Assembly: GCF_051622035.1 (NCBI RefSeq)
Contig: NC_135358.1
Coordinates: 1,490,501 to 1,554,500, forward strand
Source of the DNA: Arctopsyche grandis
Taxonomy: Eukaryota; Arthropoda; Insecta; Trichoptera; Hydropsychidae
DNA length: 64,000 nucleotides
Reading direction: 5' to 3'
Shown one piece after another: positions 36,757-45,938 of this stretch (position 1 is the first letter of the stretch; each line of letters opens with the position of its first letter). The translations under genes and the position numbers were made by a program. The notes below the pieces were generated by a model. That model saw only the letters and a program-made list of their open reading frames with translations. It ran no database searches and was not told the origin of the DNA.

Positions 36757-37478
36757 GAGGTCTGCGCATAAATCTAAAGAAGACAAAATTTATGATAGTA
36801 GATAGAATGCAAACAGACACCGGGAATCTAACCTTGGATGGAGAGGTGATAGAAAGAGTAAAAAGATTCAAATACCTGGGTACCTGGCTGAATGAATTGA
36901 TGGACCCAGATGAAGATCTAAGAATCCGCATCGAGATGGCTAGAACAACATTTGTAAAAATGAAGGCGGCGCTTACAAACAAGCATCTCAATCTTCATAC
37001 GCGGTTGAGATTCGCGAAGAGCTACGTCTGGACAGTATTACTGTGATGTGAGACGTGGACTCAAGTGAAACCAAGATGATCAGCCGCATTGAAGCTTTTG
37101 AGATGTGGGTCTATAGGCGTATGCTGAAGATTCCGTGGACCAAAAATATATCAAACGAAGCTGTCCTCGGCATGATGGGGAGAGGCAGGGAACTTGTTTC
37201 TGTCATCAAGCGGAGAAAGATGGAGTACCTCGGACACATGATATGGGGTCCAAAATACGAATTTCTCCATTTGATAACCATGGGGAAAATAGAAGGAAAA
37301 AATGGATTGGCAGGAAAAAGTTATCTTGGCTTCGAAACATGCGCATGTGGACCGATATGAGCGCCGAAGAGCTGTTCCGAGCCGCTGAAGACCGATGCGG
37401 ATATATTCAAATAATCGACGAGGTGGTCGCCAACGTCCGGATGCGGACAAGGCATTAACAAGAAGAAGAATTGTATGT
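36757..37478 (+). pseudogene. LINE (RTE/BovB-type) RT C-terminal fragment 2
   Basis: Direct repeat of the same domain, starting further upstream in the protein (RGLRINLKKTKFMI, then LTLDGEVIERVKRFKYLGTW, RLRFAKSYVWTVLL, EAFEMWVYRRMLKIPW, KRRKMEYLGHMIWGPKY). Open segments are 36792-37046, 37055-37360 and 37135-37458. They are joined by a small deletion in the LLYGCETW region and a frameshift near 37290. The ORF ends at 37456-37458 just before AACAAGAAGAAG, a typical RTE-like 3' end. It diverges from fragment 1 at many residues, so the pair is not a recent duplication of one copy. Confidence 0.8.
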
Positions 37479-37598
37479 AAAATAAAAAAATAAAATATGA
37501 AGTTTTATTTATTTGCAGATATTAAGAGGGCTGTACACCCGAAACCTTAATTTTGTTACCGTTCCTTTCTTCGATATATATATTGAGTGTATGTATAT

Positions 37599-37829
37599 TG
37601 TTCCGACTTTTGTAATGACGTGTGGCAAACAGTCTTATTAACTGATTGTCGATTGGCATTATTGACGAGTTGGCATTAGTGTCGGCCCAAGCGGAAATAC
37701 GCGACGGTCGACAGAGTCATCGAGTAGACGGCGTACGGACAGCTTGTGTTCCGTACGCTCCGCTGGCCCACCACGTGCAAATTTTACATTTCAATAAACT
37801 ACATCAAACCATTATCGAAGTCTTTTCCA
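37599..37829 (+). repeat. 5' LTR of the BEL/Pao element
   Basis: 231 bp, TGTTCC...TTTCCA. Contains a perfect 9-bp hairpin GCGTACGGA/TCCGTACGC (37731-37758), a CACGTG E-box near 37772 and AATAAA at 37793-37798. No clear TATA box. Identical to 44300-44530. Confidence 0.95.
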
Positions 37830-37832
37830 TGA

Positions 37833-37850
37833 TGGTCACTTCGAACCGGA
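37833..37850 (+). promoter_or_regulatory. Candidate primer-binding site
   Basis: TGGTCACTTCGAACCGGA starts 3 nt after the 5' LTR with the TGG that pairs with a tRNA 3' CCA. I could not assign it to a tRNA: its complement does not show the standard spacing between a T-loop and CCA. Confidence 0.4.
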
Positions 37851-38360
37851 CACCAGTAACCTAGGCCACAACACCAAACGGACAAACCAATAGGAAAAAA
37901 CGTGGTCGAGAAAAAATGGATGTCAATTAAGAAATCGGTATCGTTCCTTTGTTACTATCCATACCTTTCCAATACTAATAACATGTTTGCTTCTATTTCA
38001 GCAATATATTGATTGATGTACAGAGGTACATGACCGCGTGATTGACGCAGAAAATATATAAATAAAAACATAACCTACAAAGACGCATGGGACACAGAGG
38101 TAATCCAAAATTATCGGAACGATCACATAAACATCGTAAAGGATATTCAAGTAAGTGAATGTATTCAATCTCAGGCAATCTGTTCAAAAGGCAATCATGT
38201 GGGTAGGTCAGTTTTAAAATATGTTTTAAAGTATAACAATTAATTAACGCGATTGTATAAAATAATATCGCGCTACGAAGGAATGTTTCATCGGTCGCAT
38301 CGAATTTCGTATTAAAAGTGTAAAATCAGATGTAGTGTAAAATTAGCAAAGCACGTGGAG
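37851..38360 (+). other. BEL/Pao leader, upstream part
   Basis: Non-coding leader between the primer-binding region and the tandem array. No structure beyond AT-richness was recognised. A packaging signal would be expected somewhere in the leader. Confidence 0.5.
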
Positions 38361-38890
38361 AATTATACTTGTAGCCCCAAAGTGGATTAAATCAAGTACA
38401 TACCGGTATATTCATATCGGTAGATCTTTGTTTCTTAATGTGTGTAGAAACACCCTCCCCCCCCCCCCCTTCCACGATAAATGTGGAATTATACTTGTAG
38501 CCCCAAAGTGGCTTAAACCAAGTACATACCGGTATATGCATATCGGTAGATCTTTGTTTCTTAATGTGTGTAGAAACACCCTCCCCCCCCCCCCCTTCCA
38601 CGATAAATGTGGAATTATACTTGTAGCCCCAAAGTGGCTTAAACCAAGTACATACCGGTATATTCATATCGGTAGATCTTTGTTTCTTAATGTGTGTAGA
38701 AACACCCTCCCCCCCCCCCCCCCTTCCACGATAAATGTGGAATTACACTTGTAGCCCCAAAGTGGATTAAATCAAGTACATACCGGCATATTCATACATC
38801 GGTAGATCTCTTTGTTTCATAATGTGTGATGAAACAGTGGTGATTTAAAATAAATCACAAGACTTGTAGCCCCAAAGTGGTTTAAATCAA
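38361..38890 (+). repeat. Tandem array in the BEL/Pao leader, unit about 126 bp
   Basis: CTTGTAGCCCCAAAGTGG recurs at 38368, 38494, 38620, 38748 and 38863 (periods 126, 126, 128, 115). Units carry ACATACCGGTATATTCATAT, GGTAGATCTTTGTTTC and a poly-C run that varies between units. The last unit is partial and lacks the C-run. It lies wholly in the 5' untranslated leader. Confidence 0.9.
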
Positions 38891-39086
38891 GCACCCACCA
38901 ATTTAGGGTTGTTATTTCTTCCAAAATATGTTGGATAGATTCTGGTGATAATAGTTAAAGTAGAATATTAAGATTCACGGTGAATCATTGAATATTATTA
39001 CCTTATCTCTACGAATAGTTCAATTGACAGCTATAGTAGAGAATAACTGTATTTATGAGACGAAATAGTGCAACTTTCTGAAACAA

Positions 39087-41720
39087 ATGTCAAGTGCTGA
39101 AAACGAGGAAATAGAAGCTTCGACTTCCCAGTCGCATAAAGGTCGAAATCCAACTAGGGACGTAGAACCTATTAGAGACAGGTCAAGCTCTAGAATACAT
39201 CAGACTCGAAGTCAGACTCAATCGATAAAAACATTAGCGAAAGAAAATAAAGTAGAAGTTACAATGACGTCAATAGAATTAAGGTATTCGGGCGCGTTTA
39301 AAAGACTACAGGAGAAAATAGACAGAATCTCCGAAATAAATGAAGGACAGTATCAATTTATTGAAAAAGCATACGACTATCTCCAAAAACTCCATTATGA
39401 GTATTTAGACAACATCACAGATATAGAGCAGGCGGATCAAATAGACGAAGAGTTCTACATAATCACAATGACAATTCAAAATCTTAAAGCAGCATTAGAG
39501 AGACAATCCATTCAAGATTGTAAACTGAAGGTAGAGCAAGCAACAATTAAATTTGCTAGAGATAAGTTACCGACGTTAACCATTCCCACATTTCAGGGAG
39601 ATCCATCTGAATGGCAATCGTTTCAACAAGCTTTTAAGAATATAATAGGAAACAAAACGGAATATTCGAATGTCACGAAATTACTATATTTGCATCAATC
39701 ATTACGCGGTCCCGCTTTGGCAGCTGTATCAGGTTTAGATATTAGCTCAGACAATTACGAAATAGCTTGGAGTATTTTAGACAAGCAATATAATTTACCA
39801 AGACTTAATCTCAAAACTAGGATTAACTCACTTTGTGACTTAAAATTAATCACAAGAGAATCACATATCGAATTGAGAAATCTATTGAATCAGGTAACAG
39901 TGTGTATTAAAAACATTGAATCGTTGGGTTACGCGAGAGAAATTTTAGATCCATGGGTAACATGTTTAGTTCTAAGGAAATTACCATTTAGTTTATTAAA
40001 GGACTGGGAAACATCTCTGGTTGACAGAGAAATGCCACCGTACGAGAAGTTAGAAACGTTTCTGCAGAATAGATGTAACGTATTACAATCTACTGCATCG
40101 GTAATTACGGTGAAAGAATTCCCTCATAACCGTCAACGAATCAGGAGAACTCATGTCGCGAATAAAAACCCATCAAGTAAGGTAAACGCATGTGCATTTT
40201 GTCGGAATAATCATTTCATAGGCAAATGTGATAAATTCAAAGCAAAATCCAGTATGGAAAGAAATGAATTCGTTAAATCTAATAACATGTGTTTTAAATG
40301 TTTAAATTCATCGCATAAGATAACAAATTGCAAGTCTAACTATAATTGCTTAAGGTGCAAACAAAACCATCATACTTTGTTGCATCAGGACGATACATTT
40401 AGTTCAAATAATACGGGAAGGAAGTCAATTAATGCTCATTCTACTTATTTCTCTCAAAGGGAGATAATTTTACCCACGGTACAAGTAGACATTATAACGT
40501 CCAATGGAACGGTCGTTAAGGGTCGCACATTATTAGATTCCGGCTCACAAGTCAACTATGTTACCACATCTTTCGCTAAGAAGAATAACTTCAAGTTAGA
40601 GAAAATCTCTCAAAAAATTGTAGGTATCGCTAATCAAGAAAGTAGCATTCGTCACATCACCAAGGTGACCATAAGGTCTTCAACCACTAATTACTCAACC
40701 AAAGTGTTGTGTTTGGTATTACCAGAAATTACTGGCGAAATTCCAACTGTGAAACTGGATCAACAGTTAATTTCAATACCAGCGGGAATCAAGTTATCAG
40801 ATCCCCTTTGGAATAAACCGACGCCAATCGATTTATTGCTCGGCGCCGAGATTTGCGTTCATGCTATGAAAGCAGGAACCATCCAGTTAGGAAAAGGTAT
40901 GCCTATCTTAAAGGATACCGAATTCGGATGGACAATAGTTGGTCCATATCCCGAAGTAAATAATGCTCCAGGGAAGAGCCACATAGGCTTAAGTCAATTA
41001 GACAGTCACATTCAAAACTTTTGGATGATAGACCAGGTTCCTATGGTAAAGCATCAATCTCTTGAGGAGAAAAGATGTGAGGAACATTTCCAAGCACACA
41101 CATCACGAGATAAAAACGGTAGATTTTGTGTAGCTTTACCATATAAAAATTCCCCGGTAGTATTAGGAAGTTCATTGCACATTGCGGAGAAAAGACACAA
41201 AACTTTGGAAAGACGTTTTTTAGCCAATAATAATTTAAAAATGGAATACAATAAAGTTTTAGAAGAGTACATAAATTTAGGACATATGTCAGAGTGTGAA
41301 CCTCCGGAGGCACATGAGGTTCATTGTTATTCACCTCATCACGTCGTAGTTAAGGAGTCTAGCCTTACCACTAAATATCGTGTAGTTTTTGATGCGTCCG
41401 CAAAGACAACGTCCAATATCTCACTAAATAATATTTTGATGGTGGGACCTAGTGTCCAATCAGATTTGTTAAGTTTACTACTCAACTTTCGACTCCATAA
41501 ATACGTGATTACTGCGGATATTAAGCAGATGTACCGACAGATTCAAATAGCAGAGAAAAATAAAAATGTACAATTAAATCATAATTCGTTATGGTGGGAC
41601 GGCCCTAGTTGGTTGAAATTAGATGAATCACGATGGCCTCGAAGACCTCCTGAGATCACAATAGATCTTCCAGAGAGAAGGGTAGTCACTAACGCTACCC
41701 TTGTGAGGGAAAATAATTAG
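39087..41720 (+). CDS. BEL/Pao Gag-protease-partial RT polyprotein (877 codons, deleted)
   Basis: N-terminal Gag region (about residues 1-360) includes a DUF1759-like segment (PTFQGDPSEWQSF at about 168, AWSILDKQYN). Three CCHC/CCHH-type zinc knuckles follow at about 367-425, binding genomic RNA. The aspartic protease has its LLDSGSQ active-site motif near residue 482 and a DUF1758-like fold. The reverse transcriptase begins with PHHVVVKES, RVVFDASAK (about 763) and ITADIKQMYRQI (about 808-819, first catalytic Asp). About ten residues later the text jumps to LWWDGPSWL (about 834-842), normally just before the integrase. The YxDD catalytic motif, thumb and RNase H are therefore absent. The deletion kept the frame. 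The frame ends in a single TAG at 41718-41720, and the same frame continues open into the integrase. ATG at 39087 is the first Met of the long frame and precedes the conserved Gag. In a complete element all domains form one polyprotein. Confidence 0.9.
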   Translation: MSSAENEEIEASTSQSHKGRNPTRDVEPIRDRSSSRIHQTRSQTQSIKTLAKENKVEVTMTSIELRYSGAFKRLQEKIDRISEINEGQYQFIEKAYDYLQKLHYEYLDNITDIEQADQIDEEFYIITMTIQNLKAALERQSIQDCKLKVEQATIKFARDKLPTLTIPTFQGDPSEWQSFQQAFKNIIGNKTEYSNVTKLLYLHQSLRGPALAAVSGLDISSDNYEIAWSILDKQYNLPRLNLKTRINSLCDLKLITRESHIELRNLLNQVTVCIKNIESLGYAREILDPWVTCLVLRKLPFSLLKDWETSLVDREMPPYEKLETFLQNRCNVLQSTASVITVKEFPHNRQRIRRTHVANKNPSSKVNACAFCRNNHFIGKCDKFKAKSSMERNEFVKSNNMCFKCLNSSHKITNCKSNYNCLRCKQNHHTLLHQDDTFSSNNTGRKSINAHSTYFSQREIILPTVQVDIITSNGTVVKGRTLLDSGSQVNYVTTSFAKKNNFKLEKISQKIVGIANQESSIRHITKVTIRSSTTNYSTKVLCLVLPEITGEIPTVKLDQQLISIPAGIKLSDPLWNKPTPIDLLLGAEICVHAMKAGTIQLGKGMPILKDTEFGWTIVGPYPEVNNAPGKSHIGLSQLDSHIQNFWMIDQVPMVKHQSLEEKRCEEHFQAHTSRDKNGRFCVALPYKNSPVVLGSSLHIAEKRHKTLERRFLANNNLKMEYNKVLEEYINLGHMSECEPPEAHEVHCYSPHHVVVKESSLTTKYRVVFDASAKTTSNISLNNILMVGPSVQSDLLSLLLNFRLHKYVITADIKQMYRQIQIAEKNKNVQLNHNSLWWDGPSWLKLDESRWPRRPPEITIDLPERRVVTNATLVRENN

Positions 41721-41855
41721 ATAGATAAATATTCTCATCTTCCAAGACTCCTTCGAGTTTTATCATATGTTCGTCGGCCACTAAGGAATAAACAATTAAA
41801 CGTTAAAGAAAATAACGAACCGTCCGCTTTCGAATTAAAAGATGCTTTAAATAAT

Positions 41856-43262
41856 TTGATAAGGTTATCGCAAATGGAATCATTTCCATTGGAATATCGT
41901 TTGCTGAGCAAGGGACATCCAATTCCCAGTAGCAGTAAATTAGCTAAATTGTCCCCTCTATTCCATGAGAATTTAATTTGTGTTGGAAGTAGACTTCCTC
42001 TGGGAACAACTCTATCAACGTCACCCATTATCTTGTCAAATAAGCATAAACTTACACACATGATTGTCCGAGATGCGCACTTGAAATATATTCACTTGGG
42101 TACTCAAGCCTTACTGTCGTTATTGCGGCAGACCTATTGGCCATTGGCCGGACATAATACTGTCAAAGGAGTGGTGCGTTCATGTGTCATTTGTTTCAGA
42201 AATAAACCACTGTCACACAATAGATTAATGGGATTGCTCCCGCTTGAACGTACCACTGCGAATTTTCCTTTCAGTCATGTGGGGATAGACTTCGCAGGAC
42301 CTTTTCCTGTGAAGAGTGGTTGCAATAAGAATTCTAAGATAATTGAGGGTTACGTTTGTGTCTTTGTGTGTTTTTCCAGTAAGGCAGTTCACTTGGAACT
42401 TGTCGGAGACTTAACGAGTTCAAATTTCTTAAATTGTTTAAGAAGATTCGTAGCCAGACGTGGCAGGCCCAATACGATATATTCCGACAATGCTACTAAT
42501 TTTGTCGGTGCAAGTCGTGAACTCGTTAATTTAGTAAAATTAATTTACGAACGTCCTCATGAGGAGAAGCTACTACGGTATGTAGCCTCCGAAGGGATTC
42601 GTTGGAAGTTTAACCCGCCAAGGGCGCCTCACATGGGAGGGCTGTGGGAAGCAGCGGTTAAATCCATGAAGATTCATTTAAACAAGGTGTTAAAGGCCAC
42701 CACCTTAAATTTCGAATCATTTTGTACGGTATTGACTCAAATAGAAGCTTGCATGAATTCCCGTCCTCTTAGTCCCTTGTCTTCGGATCCACTAGACCTT
42801 TTACCCCTCACACCTGGACATTTCTTAATTGGCAGATCCTTACTCGCTCTTCCAATGGAGGTTAAATATAACACTAATGTCCATGCCAATCTGCTTCAGA
42901 TACAATTGACCACAGCAGCATTTTGGAAACGTTGGTCGGCGGAATATTTACATTCTTTGCAGTTACGACACAAATGGAAGAAGGACTCGAGCAACAATCT
43001 GAGTGTGGGTCAAATGGTCCTGTTAAAGGAGGAACACATGCTGCCAACCCGATGGGTCTTGGGTCGAATCACTAAATTGTATCCCGGACCAGATGGCAGA
43101 GTTCGAGTCGTCGACGTCTTTACTGCCAGCGGAGAGTTTCGTCGGTCCAGTCATCTAGTGGCGCCATTGCCGATTCTACCACAAGGACCACTTGACAGGA
43201 AGGAAGATCAGCAAGAGGGAGGAGAAACAGCAGCTTCAATTCCGTCAACTTCGGTAGCTTAG
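41856..43262 (+). CDS. BEL/Pao integrase and C-terminal domain (468 codons from first Met)
   Basis: In the same frame as the upstream polyprotein and open from 41721; the ATG at 41856 is only the first Met after the TAG and is unlikely to be a real start. The zinc-binding HHCC module is at residues about 68-112 (RDAHLKYIHLGT...CVICF). The catalytic core has Asp in HVGIDFAGPF (about 144), Asp in YSDNATNFVG (about 210) and, after 53 intervening residues, Glu in GGLWEAAVKS (about 264), a complete DDE triad. A DUF5641-like tail (WVLGRITKLYPGPDG, VRVVDVFTASGEF) follows at about 375-450. Apart from the preceding stop the domain looks intact. The integrase acts on the LTR ends of the cDNA in the nucleus. 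Confidence 0.9.
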   Translation: MIRLSQMESFPLEYRLLSKGHPIPSSSKLAKLSPLFHENLICVGSRLPLGTTLSTSPIILSNKHKLTHMIVRDAHLKYIHLGTQALLSLLRQTYWPLAGHNTVKGVVRSCVICFRNKPLSHNRLMGLLPLERTTANFPFSHVGIDFAGPFPVKSGCNKNSKIIEGYVCVFVCFSSKAVHLELVGDLTSSNFLNCLRRFVARRGRPNTIYSDNATNFVGASRELVNLVKLIYERPHEEKLLRYVASEGIRWKFNPPRAPHMGGLWEAAVKSMKIHLNKVLKATTLNFESFCTVLTQIEACMNSRPLSPLSSDPLDLLPLTPGHFLIGRSLLALPMEVKYNTNVHANLLQIQLTTAAFWKRWSAEYLHSLQLRHKWKKDSSNNLSVGQMVLLKEEHMLPTRWVLGRITKLYPGPDGRVRVVDVFTASGEFRRSSHLVAPLPILPQGPLDRKEDQQEGGETAASIPSTSVA

Positions 43263-44299
43263 TTTAACCCGAAGACACTACCCCCAACTCATATTACTTA
43301 TTAGACGTAATCATGAGTTTAAATCATTCAATGTTAATAGTAGTACTCCGTAATTCACTTTAATTGTGTTGTGTGTATAATTTAAGCTATTTTCATTTTA
43401 ACATTCGGCAATATATATCTCCGAATTTAATTTAATCATTTTGTCTTTATAATATAAGACTTGTCTCATGTCATCACTCGGAAGGATTATATCCGAGTTT
43501 AAAATAAACTGTTCAAATTTGACAGTTAAAATTAGATTCATGATTTGTTAATGTTAGTCTCCAAGCCACACTTAATGGAGCATCTTAAATTATTTCATGT
43601 CTACTTAATTATAACCTGCCGGGAGTCATCCGCAGGTCTTATGTTTCTTGTTATGAAACCATAAGTTAACTCTTACTGTTTATAGTATTTATGTGAATCA
43701 TAGAATAAGTAAATATTATAATACTGAACATTTCGATGTTTAACGTAGAGACATCTATAATCATAGTTCGCCTTCATTTCCTGCTTGTAGGAATGAATGA
43801 ATGACTTTCCAATTTACTTTTAATTTAGCAATGTTTGTGCTACTTGTTGATGAAATCAAGTTAACTTAGGAGCATTACACTCACTAATCAAGTTTAGTTG
43901 ATCGGTAATAGCTGATCTGTCTTGACAACTGTAACAGTGTCAACATTGTATTGTCTAAGTTAACATCAAGATGAGGAATGCTTAAGTTTTAAACCATATA
44001 CAGTCCACTCTCTCTTCTTTAAAGTAAACTTATCTTGTAATGCTTATTCACAGCTTCAAAGGAGATTTCAAAAATTTTAATGTAAATAGAAACAACATTC
44101 GCCAGAGGTATACCTATAAGTTGAAATATTACTGAACCAATAAATTGATTTTATCCTCACACTGGATGAGGCAAAGGTTTCATTATTCACCCTCTATTTA
44201 ATTATTTTAAGAACTATGATTTATTGTAAACGACTCGTCAGTAATGCTGTAACTCTGTAGAATAACTGTATTGTTCAACAGTTTTCCTATGTGGGACTA
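43263..44299 (+). other. BEL/Pao 3' non-coding region
   Basis: 1,037 bp without a useful open frame between the polyprotein stop and the 3' LTR. The segment just before the LTR (GTGGGACTA, 44291-44299) is at best a weak polypurine tract. No envelope-like ORF is present. Confidence 0.6.
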
Positions 44300-44530
44300 T
44301 GTTCCGACTTTTGTAATGACGTGTGGCAAACAGTCTTATTAACTGATTGTCGATTGGCATTATTGACGAGTTGGCATTAGTGTCGGCCCAAGCGGAAATA
44401 CGCGACGGTCGACAGAGTCATCGAGTAGACGGCGTACGGACAGCTTGTGTTCCGTACGCTCCGCTGGCCCACCACGTGCAAATTTTACATTTCAATAAAC
44501 TACATCAAACCATTATCGAAGTCTTTTCCA
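44300..44530 (+). repeat. 3' LTR of the BEL/Pao element
   Basis: 231 bp, identical by eye to the 5' LTR, followed by the TATAT target duplication. Confidence 0.95.
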
Positions 44531-44604
44531 TATATATTGAGTGAATGCGACAATATATATCAATATATATATTAAGTGAATGCGACAGTTGCGCTTTGAA
44601 GTTG

Positions 44605-45186
44605 CAGATAAAACGAGTTTTAAATTGACAAAATCGAGGGTTCATTGTTCATTGTTCACTGGAGATGGTCAATCTGGATTTAATAACAGCTCAGTTGTTA
44701 ACATGTGTTATTTGCTAATAAGAGGTCTTGAGTTCAAGCCCTAGTTAGACCTCGATTAAATGAAACCATACGTTATACATATACATACATATATGATAAA
44801 TATGAAGTATTTCATAAGTTCTGCTGGTAAGATTTGGATATGTGACTTGATCGCTTGAACTTGATCGCTTCCTATCAAAATTCTCCAATTTATCTGATTA
44901 AAGGTCTATTGATAAGCGAGGCATATAGGAATTTTGTTTCATTTTATACTTTCCCAGACCTTTAAATGCCATATTACTGTTGCTTTGCTTTTCAATATAT
45001 TTGTAAAAAGTCATCTGGAATTTCCTAGTACTGTTTGAAATCCTTTCTATCGTGTATAATTTAGAACGCATAAATAAAAAATTCTATACCTATGCAATTC
45101 CAGATTTCTATACACAGTGATCTTTACATATTGTCTCTTAACAATCAGATAAAACGTGTTTTAAATTGACAAAATCGAGGGTTCAT
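44605..45186. repeat. 41-bp direct repeats bracketing a degraded SINE
   Basis: CAGATAAAACGAGTTTTAAA... at 44605-44645 recurs with one mismatch at 45146-45186. The interval contains a SINE relic at about 44685-44905 (TTGAGTTCAAGCCC B-box-like, GATATGTGACTTGATCG, CCAATTTATCTGATT), split by a microsatellite. Confidence 0.55.
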
Positions 45187-45189
45187 ATT

Positions 45190-45520
45190 CTACTATTTTC
45201 TCCTCCAAAACTGGACCAATTTTTAAAAAAATTTCACCATCGGTATGAGAAAGATACTTTCTGTGCATCGATTGGCGTATTTTTTTTAAAATCGACCGTT
45301 AAATAACCACGCTAGACTCTTTTCGTGGGTGTAAAAAAGAGGCGATTTCATTGATGTTTGGCGGCTCCTAGCTCCTATAAAAAATAATTAATCAAAAAAA
45401 ATAAATTGATAGATGCACCCCAATGGTGGATATCCATAGCATATTAAAAAATAATTTCTCTAGTGCCATACGTACGTTTGTATGGACAAGGCGCTGCTGT
45501 CCAGCCCTCTTACATAATGG
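45190..45520. other. Distal part of the split DNA element, no gene
   Basis: Non-coding; ends in the inverted terminal repeat at 45496-45510. The 106-codon frame starting at 45423 runs across the end of the element and has no recognisable motif. Confidence 0.4.
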
Positions 45521-45583
45521 TATGAAAATTATTTTATTTTTAAAAAGTTTTGGTGCCTCCCCTGGCAATAGTCCGCGCCTCCC

Positions 45584-45603
45584 CTGGAAGGCGCGCCTTC
45601 CAG
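45584..45603. repeat. Perfect 20-bp palindrome
   Basis: CTGGAAGGCGCGCCTTCCAG is fully self-complementary with no spacer. Confidence 0.9.
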
Positions 45604-45891
45604 TTTGGAAACAGCTGCTGTACAGGAAACTATTTTGCTATGATAAAAAGCGTAAACATATATTTTTGACCAGGTTTTCAGGCCAAATACCACTGTGTGC
45701 GATGGTGCGTCCCACCGTCGCGTCCCAGACGAGACGAGCTTGAAACATTCATGGTAAGGGTCGGGATGGCCAGCGGGAGAAAGGTCATGCGGTCGCGCAA
45801 CATCGTTTGGGTGACACTGAAACCGAGAGAAGCCCGTGGAAATAGACGTCGGGTTTGGACGTGTCGGCGCAGAGTGGTGCGCGCCCCTACG

Positions 45892-45938
45892 CCATTGGTC
45901 CGTTGGCGCTATGACGTCACGGGCCAACGGACCAATGG
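45892..45938. promoter_or_regulatory. Perfect 16-bp inverted repeat enclosing a CRE-like palindrome
   Basis: CCATTGGTCCGTTGGC (45892-45907) and its exact complement (45923-45938) flank a 15-nt centre with TGACGTCA (45912-45919). Both arms contain CCAAT-box words (CCATTGG/CCAATGG). The CRE consensus TGACGTCA and CCAAT boxes are standard promoter motifs bound by CREB/ATF bZIP proteins and NF-Y. Confidence 0.65.

Larger units (their letters stand above)
37599..44530 (+). mobile_element. BEL/Pao LTR retrotransposon, internally deleted
   Basis: Complete from LTR to LTR (6,932 bp) with TATAT on both sides (37594-37598 and 44531-44535), the 5-bp duplication expected of BEL/Pao. Order: 231-bp LTR, leader with a tandem array, Gag with zinc knuckles, aspartic protease, N-terminal reverse transcriptase, a jump to the pre-integrase linker, one in-frame TAG, integrase, DUF5641-like C-terminus, a 1.04 kb non-coding stretch, then LTR. 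The two LTRs are identical by eye. A deletion removes most of the RT and all of RNase H, so this copy cannot replicate on its own. The identical LTRs imply recent mobilisation in trans by a complete relative. Confidence 0.9.
37525..45510. mobile_element. Host DNA element split by the BEL/Pao insertion
   Basis: AGAGGGCTGTACACC (37525 on) and, inverted, AGAGGGCTGGACAGC (ending at 45510) form terminal repeats of about 15 bp with one or two mismatches. Each is flanked by TA (37523-37524 and 45511-45512). Removing the BEL/Pao element and its 5-bp duplication leaves about 1.05 kb without a transposase frame, so it would be a non-autonomous TA-targeting element. The remaining body (37540-37598 and 44531-45510) also contains a degraded SINE and a 41-bp direct repeat. 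Pairing rests on the ends only. Confidence 0.5.

Noticed and set aside
38392..38754. Open frames of 91 and 108 codons with repeated peptides
   Set aside because: They simply read through the tandem DNA repeat in the BEL/Pao leader.
43263..44299. Envelope-like ORF in the BEL/Pao element
   Set aside because: The region after the polyprotein has stops in all frames and no long open frame.
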